Positions 33,643-41,414 of a stretch of 64,000 nt of DNA are shown in pieces. The notes beneath the pieces are model-generated. The model searched no databases. It was given only the letters and a program-made list of their open reading frames with translations, and was not told where the DNA came from. The stretch is taken from assembly GCA_963707575.1 (NCBI GenBank), contig OY970171.1:1674001-1738000 (forward strand). The letters are read 5' to 3'. This DNA is from Gaiellasilicea sp963707575 (GTDB lineage Bacteria; Actinomycetota; Thermoleophilia; Gaiellales; Gaiellaceae). Numbering within the stretch: the first letter of the stretch is position 1; each line of letters opens with the position of its first letter. A program made the position numbers and the translations under genes.

Positions 33643-34547
33643 CCACGCTCGCCGACGTGCGCCGCCTCCCCGGCCTCGACACATATCTCGAGCAGGTCGA
33701 GGAGCGCCTGGCCGAGGCCGTCGCGAGCCATCCAGGAGTCGTCGCTGCAGTCGGCGCCGACGCGCTCGCAGCCGGAGGCAAACGTCTGCGGCCGCTGCTG
33801 GCATTCCTCTCCGCGCCCGAGGACGCCCGGCCGCCCGTGGCGGCCGGCGTCGCCGTCGAGCTCGTGCACATGGCGACGCTCGTCCACGACGACCTGATCG
33901 ACGGGGCGAATGTGCGGCGAGGACACGCCGCCGCCTGGGCGGCGCACGGCGAGGGAGCCGCGCGTGCGACCGGCGATTACCTCTTCGCGCGCGCCTTCGC
34001 GGAGCTCTGCCGTGAGGGCGACGCCCGTGCCGTCGCGGTGCTTGCGGACGCGGCGCTCGCCCTGGCCCGCGGCGAGGCGATGCAGCGCCGTCAGCAGCAC
34101 GATCCCGATACGACCGTCGAGGCGTACCTCGAGCGCTGCGCTCTCAAGACCGGGAAGCTCTTCGAGGCCGCCTGCCACCTCGGGTCGGGCGGGACACTCG
34201 CACGCTTCGGGCTCAACCTCGGTATCGCCTTCCAGATCGCCGACGACATCCTCGACTGCGCAGGCGACACGATCGAGACGGGCAAGATCGCCGGGACCGA
34301 CCTGCGTGAGGGGACGCCCACGCTGCCGCTGCTACTCGCCGCCCGCACGGACGACGCCGTGCGCGCCGCGCTCGCGGGCGGGCCGACCACGGGTGTGCTG
34401 CTCCGCGTCGCCGCCACCGGCGCCTTGGAGCGCTCCAGGGAAGTGGCCCTGGACTACGCTAGGGAGGCGCGCGAGAGCCTGAACGACGGCCCGCACCGGG
34501 ACGAGCTCGACGCCCTCGCGGACGCAGTCGTGAACCGAAGCACGTGA
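33639..34547 (+). CDS. Polyprenyl diphosphate synthase
   Basis: 302-residue trans-prenyl diphosphate synthase making the side chain of menaquinone. The aspartate motifs are LVHDDLIDGANVRRG (first DDxxD) and FQIADDILDCAGD (second). GGKRLRPLL and ATGDYLFARAF are also present. Chain length cannot be read securely. The position between ubiE and mqnE ties it to menaquinone. Confidence 0.92.
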   Translation: MTTLADVRRLPGLDTYLEQVEERLAEAVASHPGVVAAVGADALAAGGKRLRPLLAFLSAPEDARPPVAAGVAVELVHMATLVHDDLIDGANVRRGHAAAWAAHGEGAARATGDYLFARAFAELCREGDARAVAVLADAALALARGEAMQRRQQHDPDTTVEAYLERCALKTGKLFEAACHLGSGGTLARFGLNLGIAFQIADDILDCAGDTIETGKIAGTDLREGTPTLPLLLAARTDDAVRAALAGGPTTGVLLRVAATGALERSREVALDYAREARESLNDGPHRDELDALADAVVNRST

Positions 34548-35662
34548 TGGCGACCCTGGCGAAGACATCCACGCTCGAGCCGATCTGGGAGAAGGTCGAC
34601 GCCGGCGAGCGGCTGGACTTCGAGGACGGGCTCGCGTTGCTCGAGACCGACGACCTGCTCGGTCTCGGCGAGCTCGCCGACCACGCGCGCAGGCTGCGCG
34701 GCGGCAACGACGACGTCTACTTCGTCCAGAACATGTACGTGAGCCAGACGAACGTCTGCCGCGTCAAATGCAAGTTCTGCGCCTTCGCCCAGACGCGCAA
34801 GCAGGAGGGTGCGTACGAGCTCTCGGCGGACGAGCTCGTCGAGGACATGGTGCGCCAGCACGAGCTGATCGGGTTCACGGAGCTGCACATCGTCAACGGC
34901 GAGAACCCACATGTCGGCTTCGACTACTACGTCGACGCGGTCCGCTCCTTGCACGCGGCGCTGCCGGACGTCCACCTGAAGATGTACACGGCCTCCGAGA
35001 TCCACCACATGACGAAGCTCTCCGGCCTCACGCACGAGGAGGTGCTGCAGGAGCTGAAGGCGGCCGGGCTGGGCTCGCTCCCCGGCGGCGGTGCCGAGAT
35101 CTTCGCCCCGCGCGTGCGCAAGCTGATCGCGCCCGGGAAGGAGCCGGCCGAGTACTGGTTCCACACGCACGACAGCGCGCACAAGCTCGGGATTCCGACC
35201 CACTGCACGCTCCTCTACGGCCATGTCGAGACCTACGAGGAGCGCGTCGACCACCTGCTGCAGCTGCGCGACCAGCAGGACCGGACGGGCGGCTTCCTCG
35301 CCTTCATCCCGCTTGCCTTCCACCCGGAGAACACCGTCTTCGAGCGGCGCGGCTGGCGCCACACGACCGCGTTCGACGACCTGAAGATGGTCGCCGTCTC
35401 GCGGCTCATGCTCGACAACATCCCGAACGTGAAGGCCTACTGGATCATGTACGGGATGCCCACGGCCGCCGTCGCGCTCCACTTCGGCGCCAACGACGTC
35501 CAGGGCACCGTCGTGCGCGAGCAGATCTTCCAGGCCGCCGGCGCCACGAGCGGGACGGAGCAGAAGATCGCCGAGCTCGTCCGCTTCGTCGGCGAGGCCG
35601 GTCGCGTGCCCGTACAGCGGGACACGCTCTACAACGAGCTCCGTCGCTGGGACGCCGCTTGA
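34544..35662 (+). CDS. mqnE: Aminofutalosine synthase MqnE
   Basis: 372-residue radical SAM enzyme that joins the chorismate-derived enolpyruvyl benzoate to SAM to give aminofutalosine. The [4Fe-4S] motif CRVKCKFCAFAQ (CxxxCxxC), NGENPHVGFDYY, PGGGAEIFAPRVR and the C-terminal VREQIFQAAGA place it in the MqnE rather than MqnC branch. The start is GTG 34544 in a GTGA overlap; ATG 34547 is immediately adjacent. Confidence 0.93.
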   Translation: MMATLAKTSTLEPIWEKVDAGERLDFEDGLALLETDDLLGLGELADHARRLRGGNDDVYFVQNMYVSQTNVCRVKCKFCAFAQTRKQEGAYELSADELVEDMVRQHELIGFTELHIVNGENPHVGFDYYVDAVRSLHAALPDVHLKMYTASEIHHMTKLSGLTHEEVLQELKAAGLGSLPGGGAEIFAPRVRKLIAPGKEPAEYWFHTHDSAHKLGIPTHCTLLYGHVETYEERVDHLLQLRDQQDRTGGFLAFIPLAFHPENTVFERRGWRHTTAFDDLKMVAVSRLMLDNIPNVKAYWIMYGMPTAAVALHFGANDVQGTVVREQIFQAAGATSGTEQKIAELVRFVGEAGRVPVQRDTLYNELRRWDAA

Positions 35663-36441
35663 TCCGCCTCGGCCGCATCTCGTACGTGAACATGGCGCCG
35701 GTCTTCCACCGGCTGAACGCCGAGGTGGAGGAGATCCCTGGCGTGCCGACGGAGCTGAACCGTATGCTGCTCGACGGCCAGCTCGACATCGCGCCGATCT
35801 CGTCGATCGAGTACGCGCGCCATGCGTCCTCGCTGCGCCTGCTGCCCCGGATGTGCGTCTCGTCCGAGGGGGCGGTCGAGTCGATCCAGCTCGTCTCGCG
35901 GTCGCCGTTCTCGCAGATCCGCTCCGTCGCCGTCACCCCGGAGAGCGCCACCTCGGTGGTGCTGACGAAGGTGCTGCTACCGCACGCGGAGCACGTCCCG
36001 CTCGGATCCGAGGAAGCGGAGGACGCCGACGCGAAGCTCCTGATCGGTGACGCCGCGCTGAAGAGCGCGTTCGAGGACCCGACGCCGCACTACGACCTCG
36101 GCCGCCTGTGGCTGGAGCGGACGGGGCTGCCGATGGTCTTCGCCGTGTGGGCTGCTCCGGAGCCCGTCGTGGCCGGCCTGCCCGAGCTCGAGCACGCCCT
36201 CGTTGCCTCGGTGCGCCTGGCCCGGGCGGAGCCGCAGGTGCTCGCGCACGAGGCGAGCGCCAGGTACGGCTACCCCGCGGGCTATCTCGCCCGCTACTTC
36301 GAGAAGCTCCGTTATTCCTTCGGCCCGCGCGAGCGCGCCGGGCTCTACACGTTCCTCGAGATGGCGCGCGACGTCGGTGCGCTCGAGCACGTGCCGGAGC
36401 TGCGCTTCGTCCAGAAGGAGCCGGTGGAGGCGGAGGCATGA
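35659..36441 (+). CDS. mqnA: Chorismate dehydratase MqnA
   Basis: 260-residue periplasmic-binding-protein-like enzyme that dehydrates chorismate to 3-enolpyruvyl benzoate, the first step of the futalosine pathway. RLGRISYVNMAPVFHRL, GVPTELNRMLLDGQLDIAPISSIEYA, LLIGDAALK and the WAAPEPV segment are typical. The TTG start forms a TTGA overlap with mqnE. Confidence 0.93.
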   Translation: MIRLGRISYVNMAPVFHRLNAEVEEIPGVPTELNRMLLDGQLDIAPISSIEYARHASSLRLLPRMCVSSEGAVESIQLVSRSPFSQIRSVAVTPESATSVVLTKVLLPHAEHVPLGSEEAEDADAKLLIGDAALKSAFEDPTPHYDLGRLWLERTGLPMVFAVWAAPEPVVAGLPELEHALVASVRLARAEPQVLAHEASARYGYPAGYLARYFEKLRYSFGPRERAGLYTFLEMARDVGALEHVPELRFVQKEPVEAEA

Positions 36442-37541
36442 CCACGGTCGAGGCGACACCGGTGCGCGCCGTGCTGGAGAAGGCGCTCGACGGCGAGCGG
36501 ATCTCCGAGGAGGAGGCGGTGACGCTGCTGCGCTCGCGCGAGCTCGTCGCGGTGGGTCGCGCGGCGGACGAGATGCGGCGGCGCAAGACCGATCCCGACC
36601 GGATCACGTTCATCATCGACCGCAACCTCAACTACACGAACATCTGCGTCACCGACTGTGACTTCTGCGCCTTCTACCGGCGCCCGGGCGACCGCAACGA
36701 GGGCTACCTGCTCCCGAAGCCGGTCATCTTCAAGAAGATCGAGGAGACGCTCGCGATGGGCGGCACCGGCCTCCTGATGCAGGGCGGCCACCACCCAGAC
36801 CTCGGGATCGACTACTACGAAGATCTCTTCCGCTCGATCAAGGAGCGCTACCGGATCCACCTACACGCGCTCTCACCACCCGAGATCCAGCACATCGCGC
36901 GTCGCTCGAAGCTGACCGTGTGGGAGACGCTCTCGCGCCTGCGCGACGCCGGGCTCGACTCCATCCCGGGCGGCGGCGGCGAGATCCTCGTCGACCGCGT
37001 GCGCGAGCTGATCGCACCCAAGAAGACGAAGTCGACGGAGTGGCTCGACGTGATGCGTCACGCGCACAAGCTCGGCATGTCGACGACCGCGACGATGATG
37101 TACGGCCACGTCGAGACGATCGAGGAGCGGGTCGAGCACATGCGGCGCGTCCGCGAGGTCCAGGACGAGACGCGCGGGTTCCGGGCCTTCATCTCCTGGA
37201 CGTTCCAGCGCGACGGGAACCGGCTCTCCGAGCAGGTCTCCGACGAGCAGATGCCCACCTCGTTCGACTACCTGCTCACGCAGGCGGTCTCGCGGATCTA
37301 TCTCGACAACGTCGATCACATCCAGAGCTCGTGGGTGACGCAGGGGCTGAAGATCGGCCAGGTCGCGCTCGGCTTCGGCGCCGACGACATGGGGTCGGTG
37401 ATGATCGAGGAGAACGTCGTCTCGGCGGCCGGGACGACGCACCGCACCTCGACCGAGGAGCTCGTCCACCTGATCAAGGCCGTCGGCAAGATCCCGGTTC
37501 AGCGCGACACCTTGTACCGCGACGTCAAGGTCTGGAACTAG
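36438..37541 (+). CDS. mqnC: Cyclic dehypoxanthinyl futalosine synthase MqnC
   Basis: 367-residue radical SAM cyclase. It has IIDRNLNYTNICVTDCDFCAFYR with the CxxxCxxC cluster motif and the MqnC-specific FYR, then MQGGHHPDLGIDYYEDLF, HALSPPEI and PGGGGEIL. With MqnA and MqnE three of the four early futalosine enzymes are adjacent; the nucleosidase (MqnB) and MqnD are not seen here. ATGA overlap with mqnA. A strong hairpin follows the stop. Confidence 0.94.
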   Translation: MTTVEATPVRAVLEKALDGERISEEEAVTLLRSRELVAVGRAADEMRRRKTDPDRITFIIDRNLNYTNICVTDCDFCAFYRRPGDRNEGYLLPKPVIFKKIEETLAMGGTGLLMQGGHHPDLGIDYYEDLFRSIKERYRIHLHALSPPEIQHIARRSKLTVWETLSRLRDAGLDSIPGGGGEILVDRVRELIAPKKTKSTEWLDVMRHAHKLGMSTTATMMYGHVETIEERVEHMRRVREVQDETRGFRAFISWTFQRDGNRLSEQVSDEQMPTSFDYLLTQAVSRIYLDNVDHIQSSWVTQGLKIGQVALGFGADDMGSVMIEENVVSAAGTTHRTSTEELVHLIKAVGKIPVQRDTLYRDVKVWN

Positions 37542-37557
37542 CCTCGCGTCCCTGGCC

Positions 37558-37595
37558 GGCCGGCTCCCGGCGGGCGAAGCCCGCCTCCGCCGGCC
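37558..37595. terminator. Two-tier hairpin after mqnC
   Basis: A 6-bp outer stem GGCCGG/CCGGCC encloses a 7-bp inner stem GGCGGGC/GCCCGCC closed by a GAA loop, starting 17 bases after the mqnC stop. No T tract. Probable terminator of the menaquinone operon. Confidence 0.65.
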
Positions 37596-37603
37596 TCGCG
37601 CGT

Positions 37604-37667
37604 CTGAGAGCACCCGGCTCTCCGGGTCCGTGCTTCCGCACTATCCCCTCCGGCCGGGCACTCTCAG
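37604..37667. other. Structured intergenic segment with nested inverted repeats
   Basis: Arms CTGAGAG (37604-37610) and CTCTCAG (37661-37667) are perfect complements, extended after a 2-base mismatch by CCCGG/CCGGG. Inside is a GTGC-TTCC-GCAC hairpin, and CCCGG can also pair locally with CCGGG, so two folds compete. I cannot match it to a named RNA class. It lies between the mqnC hairpin and the glycosidase gene. Confidence 0.4.
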
Positions 37668-37721
37668 CCACGCGCCAGGAACCCGAGGCCTCGGGCGCAT
37701 CGGCTGCGTCGCGGCGCGGTG

Positions 37722-37734
37722 TACGGATTCCGTA
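37722..37734. promoter_or_regulatory. Palindrome upstream of the glycosidase gene
   Basis: TACGGATTCCGTA is a perfect inverted repeat of 6-base arms around one T, about 50 bases before the start at 37783. A TAGCCT hexamer lies at 37766-37771. Plausible regulator-binding site. Confidence 0.4.
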
Positions 37735-37782
37735 AATCCCTGCAAAGAGGCTCCGAAGGTTCCGGTAGCCTCGGGCGGGGTC

Positions 37783-39574
37783 GTGCTTCGCAAGCTTCTC
37801 ATCGGTGGATTCGTGCCTTCGCTGGCCCTCCTTGCGCTGGCCGCGCCGTCCTCGGCTGCGACGAGGCAGACGCTGATGCCCGGCGTCACGTACGAGCGCG
37901 CCGTCCAGTTCACGAACCACGGGCCGGTCGCTCTGCACATCGTCCGCGGGCCGAAGCCGACGGGTCTCTACGAGCTCCGGCCGGTGCTCTCGAACAACGC
38001 GATCCAGGGGCTCGAGCGGGTCACGGCGATGCAGAAGCGCCTCTCCGCCGAGGCGACCATGGTCGGGATCAACGGTGACTTCTACAACTTCGACAGCGGG
38101 CGCCCGAGCGGCGTGTTCATGCGCGACGGCGTCGTCGACAGTCCGCCGTACGGCGATCGCTCGAGCGTCGGCGTCAGCGCCGAGGGCGTCGTCGACGTGC
38201 GCCGGATCCAGTTCTTCGGGACGTGGAAGGGGCTCGGTCAGCGCCGCGCGGTCAACGACATGAACCAGTTGCCCGGCGCGAACGGGATCTCGCTGTTCAC
38301 GCCCAGCTACGGCCGCGGCGACGCCGCCGCAGTCCGGCGCGGTCACCGTGGTGCTGTCGCCGTTCCCGCCCGCGACACCGAACGCGGATCTCGTCGGCGC
38401 CGTGACCGCGGTCGGAAACGGCGCCGGGACTCCGATCCCCGCCGGCGGTGCGGTGCTCGTGGCGCGCGGCACCGCCGGGCAGAAGCTCGCCGAAGAGGCG
38501 CCGATCGGCACGAGCGTCGTGCTCCGGCTCATCTTCCGTCCGCAGTGGGCCGGGATCACGCAGGCGATCGGCGGCGGACCGGTGATCGTCCGCAACAGCA
38601 GGCCCGTCTTCCGCGCCCTCGAGGCGTTCGAGCCGAGCCAGCTCGTCCCGCGCAATCCGCGCACCGCAGTCGGCCAGCTCGCCAACGGCCGCGTGATCAT
38701 GGTCGCCACGGACGGTCGCCGCCCCGGCTACAGCGTCGGGATGACGAACTTCGAGCTCGCGCAGACCCTCGTCCGGCTCGGCGCGGTCACCGGCTCCGCG
38801 TTCGACGCCGGCGGCTCGACCACCGTCGCGTTCGAGGGCGAGCTGCTGAACCGGCCCTCCGACCCGAGCGGCGAACGCGCGGTCTCCACCTCGCTCCAGC
38901 TCATGTACTACGGCACGGTCGCGCGGCTCGAGCGGGCCGTCGTCTCGCCCAACGGCGACGGGATCGACGAGACGCAGCAGCTGACCTACAAGGTCGTGCG
39001 CCCGTCGGCCGTGACGGCGACGCTCACCGCGCCGGGCGGCCAGGTCGCCTTCACCGAGACGGTCGTCAGGGAGCCCGGCACGTATGCCGTCGCCTTCCCG
39101 CCCGCGCCGGCCGACCCGAACGTTCCTCCGGCCGCGCCGGCCGAAGGCCGCTGGCAGCTGGACGTCTCCGCGGCGGACGACATCGGGCGCACCTCGACGA
39201 CGACGGAACGGTTCACGGTCAACAACACCCTCGGCGACGTGAAGCTGGCGCGGCGCAAGATCACCGTGCGCGCGCGCGCCAAGGAGTTCATCCAGGCAGG
39301 AGTGAACGTGACCCGTCCTGCGCGGCTGCGCGTGACCGTGGAGACCCGCTCCGGCGTTCAGGTCGCGACGATCGCCGTGCGCCGCATCACGGAGCCGGGC
39401 CGCTTCCTCGTCCGCTGGCGCGGCACCACCCGCGGAGGGCGCGCGCTCGTCTACGGCGGCGACTACGTGCTCCGCTTCCGGGCGGCGAACGAACTGGGGG
39501 CGGCCGAGTTGACGAGCCGTCCGTTCAAGGTCGTCCGCGCCGCTCCGGCGAAGAAGCCGAAGAAGCAGTCCTAG
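37783..39574 (+). pseudogene. Phosphodiester glycosidase family protein, frameshifted
   Basis: A secreted NAGPA-domain protein split by one frameshift. The first part (GTG 37783, signal peptide LALLALAAPSSAAT, then VTYERAVQF, VGINGDFYNFDSGRPSGVFM and NGISLFTPSYGR) is in one frame. From about 38318 the homology continues in the next frame: ATPPQSGAVTVVLSPFPP, then GGGPVIVRN, MVATDGRRPGYSVGMTNFELA and FDAGGSTTVAFEG. A FlgD-like Ig domain (VVSPNGDGIDETQQLTYKV) and a Lys-rich tail follow. One extra G near 38316-38318 explains the shift. This is either a real lesion or a base-calling error; the downstream frame is otherwise intact to 39574. Confidence 0.8.
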
Positions 39575-39597
39575 ACGAGGCGCTTGTAGGCCGCGGG

Positions 39598-39611
39598 TAG
39601 AGTCCGCGGCC
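39598..39611 (+). promoter_or_regulatory. Candidate -10 for dedA-like gene
   Basis: TAGAGT (39598-39603) ends 8 bases before GTG 39612 and supports that start over ATG 39630. Confidence 0.45.
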
Positions 39612-40307
39612 GTGCTGGGCGCCGCACTGATGACCGCTTCCATCCTCGGAGAGATCACCGATCTGCTGACGCAGCTGATCGGCGACTACGGCCTCTACGC
39701 GGTGTTCGGCCTCATGCTCCTCGACGCCGTCTTCCCGGCCGCGAGCGAGCCCGTGATGGTGTACTCCGGCGCTGTCGCAGCAGGCGCCTTCGCGGGCCAG
39801 GACACCGTCCTCTTCGGCCATACGTTCGAGCCCGGCCTGCCTGCCTACCTCGCGATGGCCACCGCCGGTACGGTCGGCTACACGATCGGGGCGATCGGGG
39901 GCTGGTGGCTCGGCATTCGCAAGGGCAGGTCGTTCCTGGAGCGCCACGGGCGCTGGTTGCATCTCAACGAAGCAAAGCTCGACCGAGCCGAGCGGTGGTT
40001 CGAGCGCTGGGGAGACTGGGGTGTCTTCCTCGGCCGGATCACGCCCGTCGTCCGCTCGTTCGTCTCGATTCCGGCCGGCATCTTCCGCGCGCCGCTCGGT
40101 CGCTACATCGTGCTCACGCTGATCGGCTCGGCGATCTGGTGCTTCGGTCTCGCGGGCGTCGGCTGGTGGTTCGGCTCCAACTGGGAGGAGTTCCACCACG
40201 CCTTCCGGTACGTCGACTATCTGATCATCGTGGCCGTCGTCGCAGGGGTCGGCTACGCGGCGTGGAAGCTCCGGGAACGGCGCAGGATCCGCAGCGCAGC
40301 CCGCTAG
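39612..40307 (+). CDS. DedA family membrane protein
   Basis: 231-residue DedA/VTT-domain protein. YGLYAVFGLMLLDAVFPAASEPVMVYSG holds the re-entrant acidic motif. GYTIGAIGGWWLGIRKGRSF, then WGDWGVFLGRITPVVRSFVSIPAGIFRAPLGRY holds the R-x3-P-x2-R family signature. Members are proposed lipid scramblases or flippases, including for undecaprenyl phosphate, which would suit the neighbouring sugar-nucleotide genes. The TAG stop is also part of the next promoter hexamer. Confidence 0.9.
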   Translation: MLGAALMTASILGEITDLLTQLIGDYGLYAVFGLMLLDAVFPAASEPVMVYSGAVAAGAFAGQDTVLFGHTFEPGLPAYLAMATAGTVGYTIGAIGGWWLGIRKGRSFLERHGRWLHLNEAKLDRAERWFERWGDWGVFLGRITPVVRSFVSIPAGIFRAPLGRYIVLTLIGSAIWCFGLAGVGWWFGSNWEEFHHAFRYVDYLIIVAVVAGVGYAAWKLRERRRIRSAAR

Positions 40308-40318
40308 ACTCCGTCCCC
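40305..40318 (+). promoter_or_regulatory. Candidate -10 for leaderless aminotransferase mRNA
   Basis: TAGACT (40305-40310) includes the dedA stop TAG and ends 8 bases before GTG 40319. No Shine-Dalgarno. Confidence 0.5.
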
Positions 40319-41404
40319 GTGAAGATCGACCTCGTCGACGTCAAGGCGCAGTACGCGCCCCTCGTGCCCGCGTATCGCGAGGCGTTCGAGCGCGTCGTCG
40401 AGTCGGGACGGTTCATCTTCGGGCCCGAGGTTGCGGGCTTCGAGGCGGAGGCCGCCGAGTACCTCGGCGTGCCGCACGCGATCGGGGTCGCGAACGGCAC
40501 CGACGCCCTCGTCCTCGCGCTCGAGGCGATGGGGATCGGCAGCGGCGACGAGGTCATCTGCCCCGCCTTCACGTTCTACGCGACCGCCGAGGCGATCGCG
40601 CGCGCCGGCGCGACGCCCGTCTTCGCCGACATCGACCCGGTGTCGCTGAACCTGGATCCGGAGGATGTTGAGCGCCGGATCACGCCGAAGACGAAGGCGA
40701 TGGTGCCCGTGCATCTGTTCGGGCGGCCCGCGCCGCTCGCCGAGCTCGCGCAGTTCGGCCTCCCCCTGATCGAGGATGCCGCCCAGGCCTTCGGCGCCGC
40801 GGGCACCGGCACCACCGGCGTCTGCTCCACCTACAGCTTCTTCCCGACCAAGAACCTGTTCGCTCTTGGGGACGGTGGGCTCGTGGGCTGCCTCGACGAC
40901 GAGGTCGCGGACCGCCTGCGCATGCTGCGCTTCCACGGCTCGCGGGAGAAGACGACCTTCGAGCTCATCGGGACGAACTCGCGGCTCGATGCGCTCCAGG
41001 CGGCGTTCCTCCGGGTCTCGCTGCCGCACCTCGACGGTTGGAACGCCGCTCGCCGCGGCGCCGCAGCCCGCTACGCGGAGCTCGGCCTGGGCGACGTCGT
41101 CGAGCTGCCGCCGGACGAGCCCGGCCACGTCTACCACCTCTTCGTCGTCCGCACGCCCGACCGCGAGCGGATCGCCGCGGCGCTGAAGGAGCGCGAGATC
41201 GCCTGCGCGTCCTACTACGTGACGCCGCTGCATCTCCAGCCCGCGCTCCGCTACCTCGGTTACGCGCCCGGCGCGCTGCCGGAGACCGAGAAGGCCGCGG
41301 CCGAGAACCTGGCGCTGCCGATGTGGGCCGGGATCGCCCCCGAGCAGCAGCAGCGGATCGTCGAGACGGTGCTCGACGCGGTCGGTGTTGCGTCCGCCCG
41401 CTAG
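40319..41404 (+). CDS. DegT/DnrJ/EryC1/StrS sugar aminotransferase
   Basis: 361-residue PLP enzyme that aminates keto-sugar nucleotides. FGPEVAGFEAEAAEYLG, GVANGTDALVLALEA, PAFTFYATAEAIARAGATPVFADID and the PLP lysine in SFFPTKNLFALGDGG are standard. With the dehydratase next door it could make an amino-sugar nucleotide such as a bacillosamine-like or 3/4-amino-deoxy sugar. The substrate is inferred only from context. Confidence 0.92.
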   Translation: MKIDLVDVKAQYAPLVPAYREAFERVVESGRFIFGPEVAGFEAEAAEYLGVPHAIGVANGTDALVLALEAMGIGSGDEVICPAFTFYATAEAIARAGATPVFADIDPVSLNLDPEDVERRITPKTKAMVPVHLFGRPAPLAELAQFGLPLIEDAAQAFGAAGTGTTGVCSTYSFFPTKNLFALGDGGLVGCLDDEVADRLRMLRFHGSREKTTFELIGTNSRLDALQAAFLRVSLPHLDGWNAARRGAAARYAELGLGDVVELPPDEPGHVYHLFVVRTPDRERIAAALKEREIACASYYVTPLHLQPALRYLGYAPGALPETEKAAAENLALPMWAGIAPEQQQRIVETVLDAVGVASAR

Positions 41405-41414
41405 GTTCATCGGC
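41402..41414 (+). promoter_or_regulatory. Candidate -10 for capD-like gene
   Basis: TAGGTT (41402-41407) includes the aminotransferase stop TAG and ends 7 bases before GTG 41415. Confidence 0.45.

Noticed and set aside
37601..37670. Known riboswitch (c-di-AMP or cobalamin type) upstream of the glycosidase
   Set aside because: I could not find the conserved core of either class; only unassigned inverted repeats remain.
39630..40307. ATG 39630 as the dedA start
   Set aside because: Neither site has a Shine-Dalgarno, but GTG 39612 lies 8 bases after TAGAGT, matching the leaderless pattern of the window.
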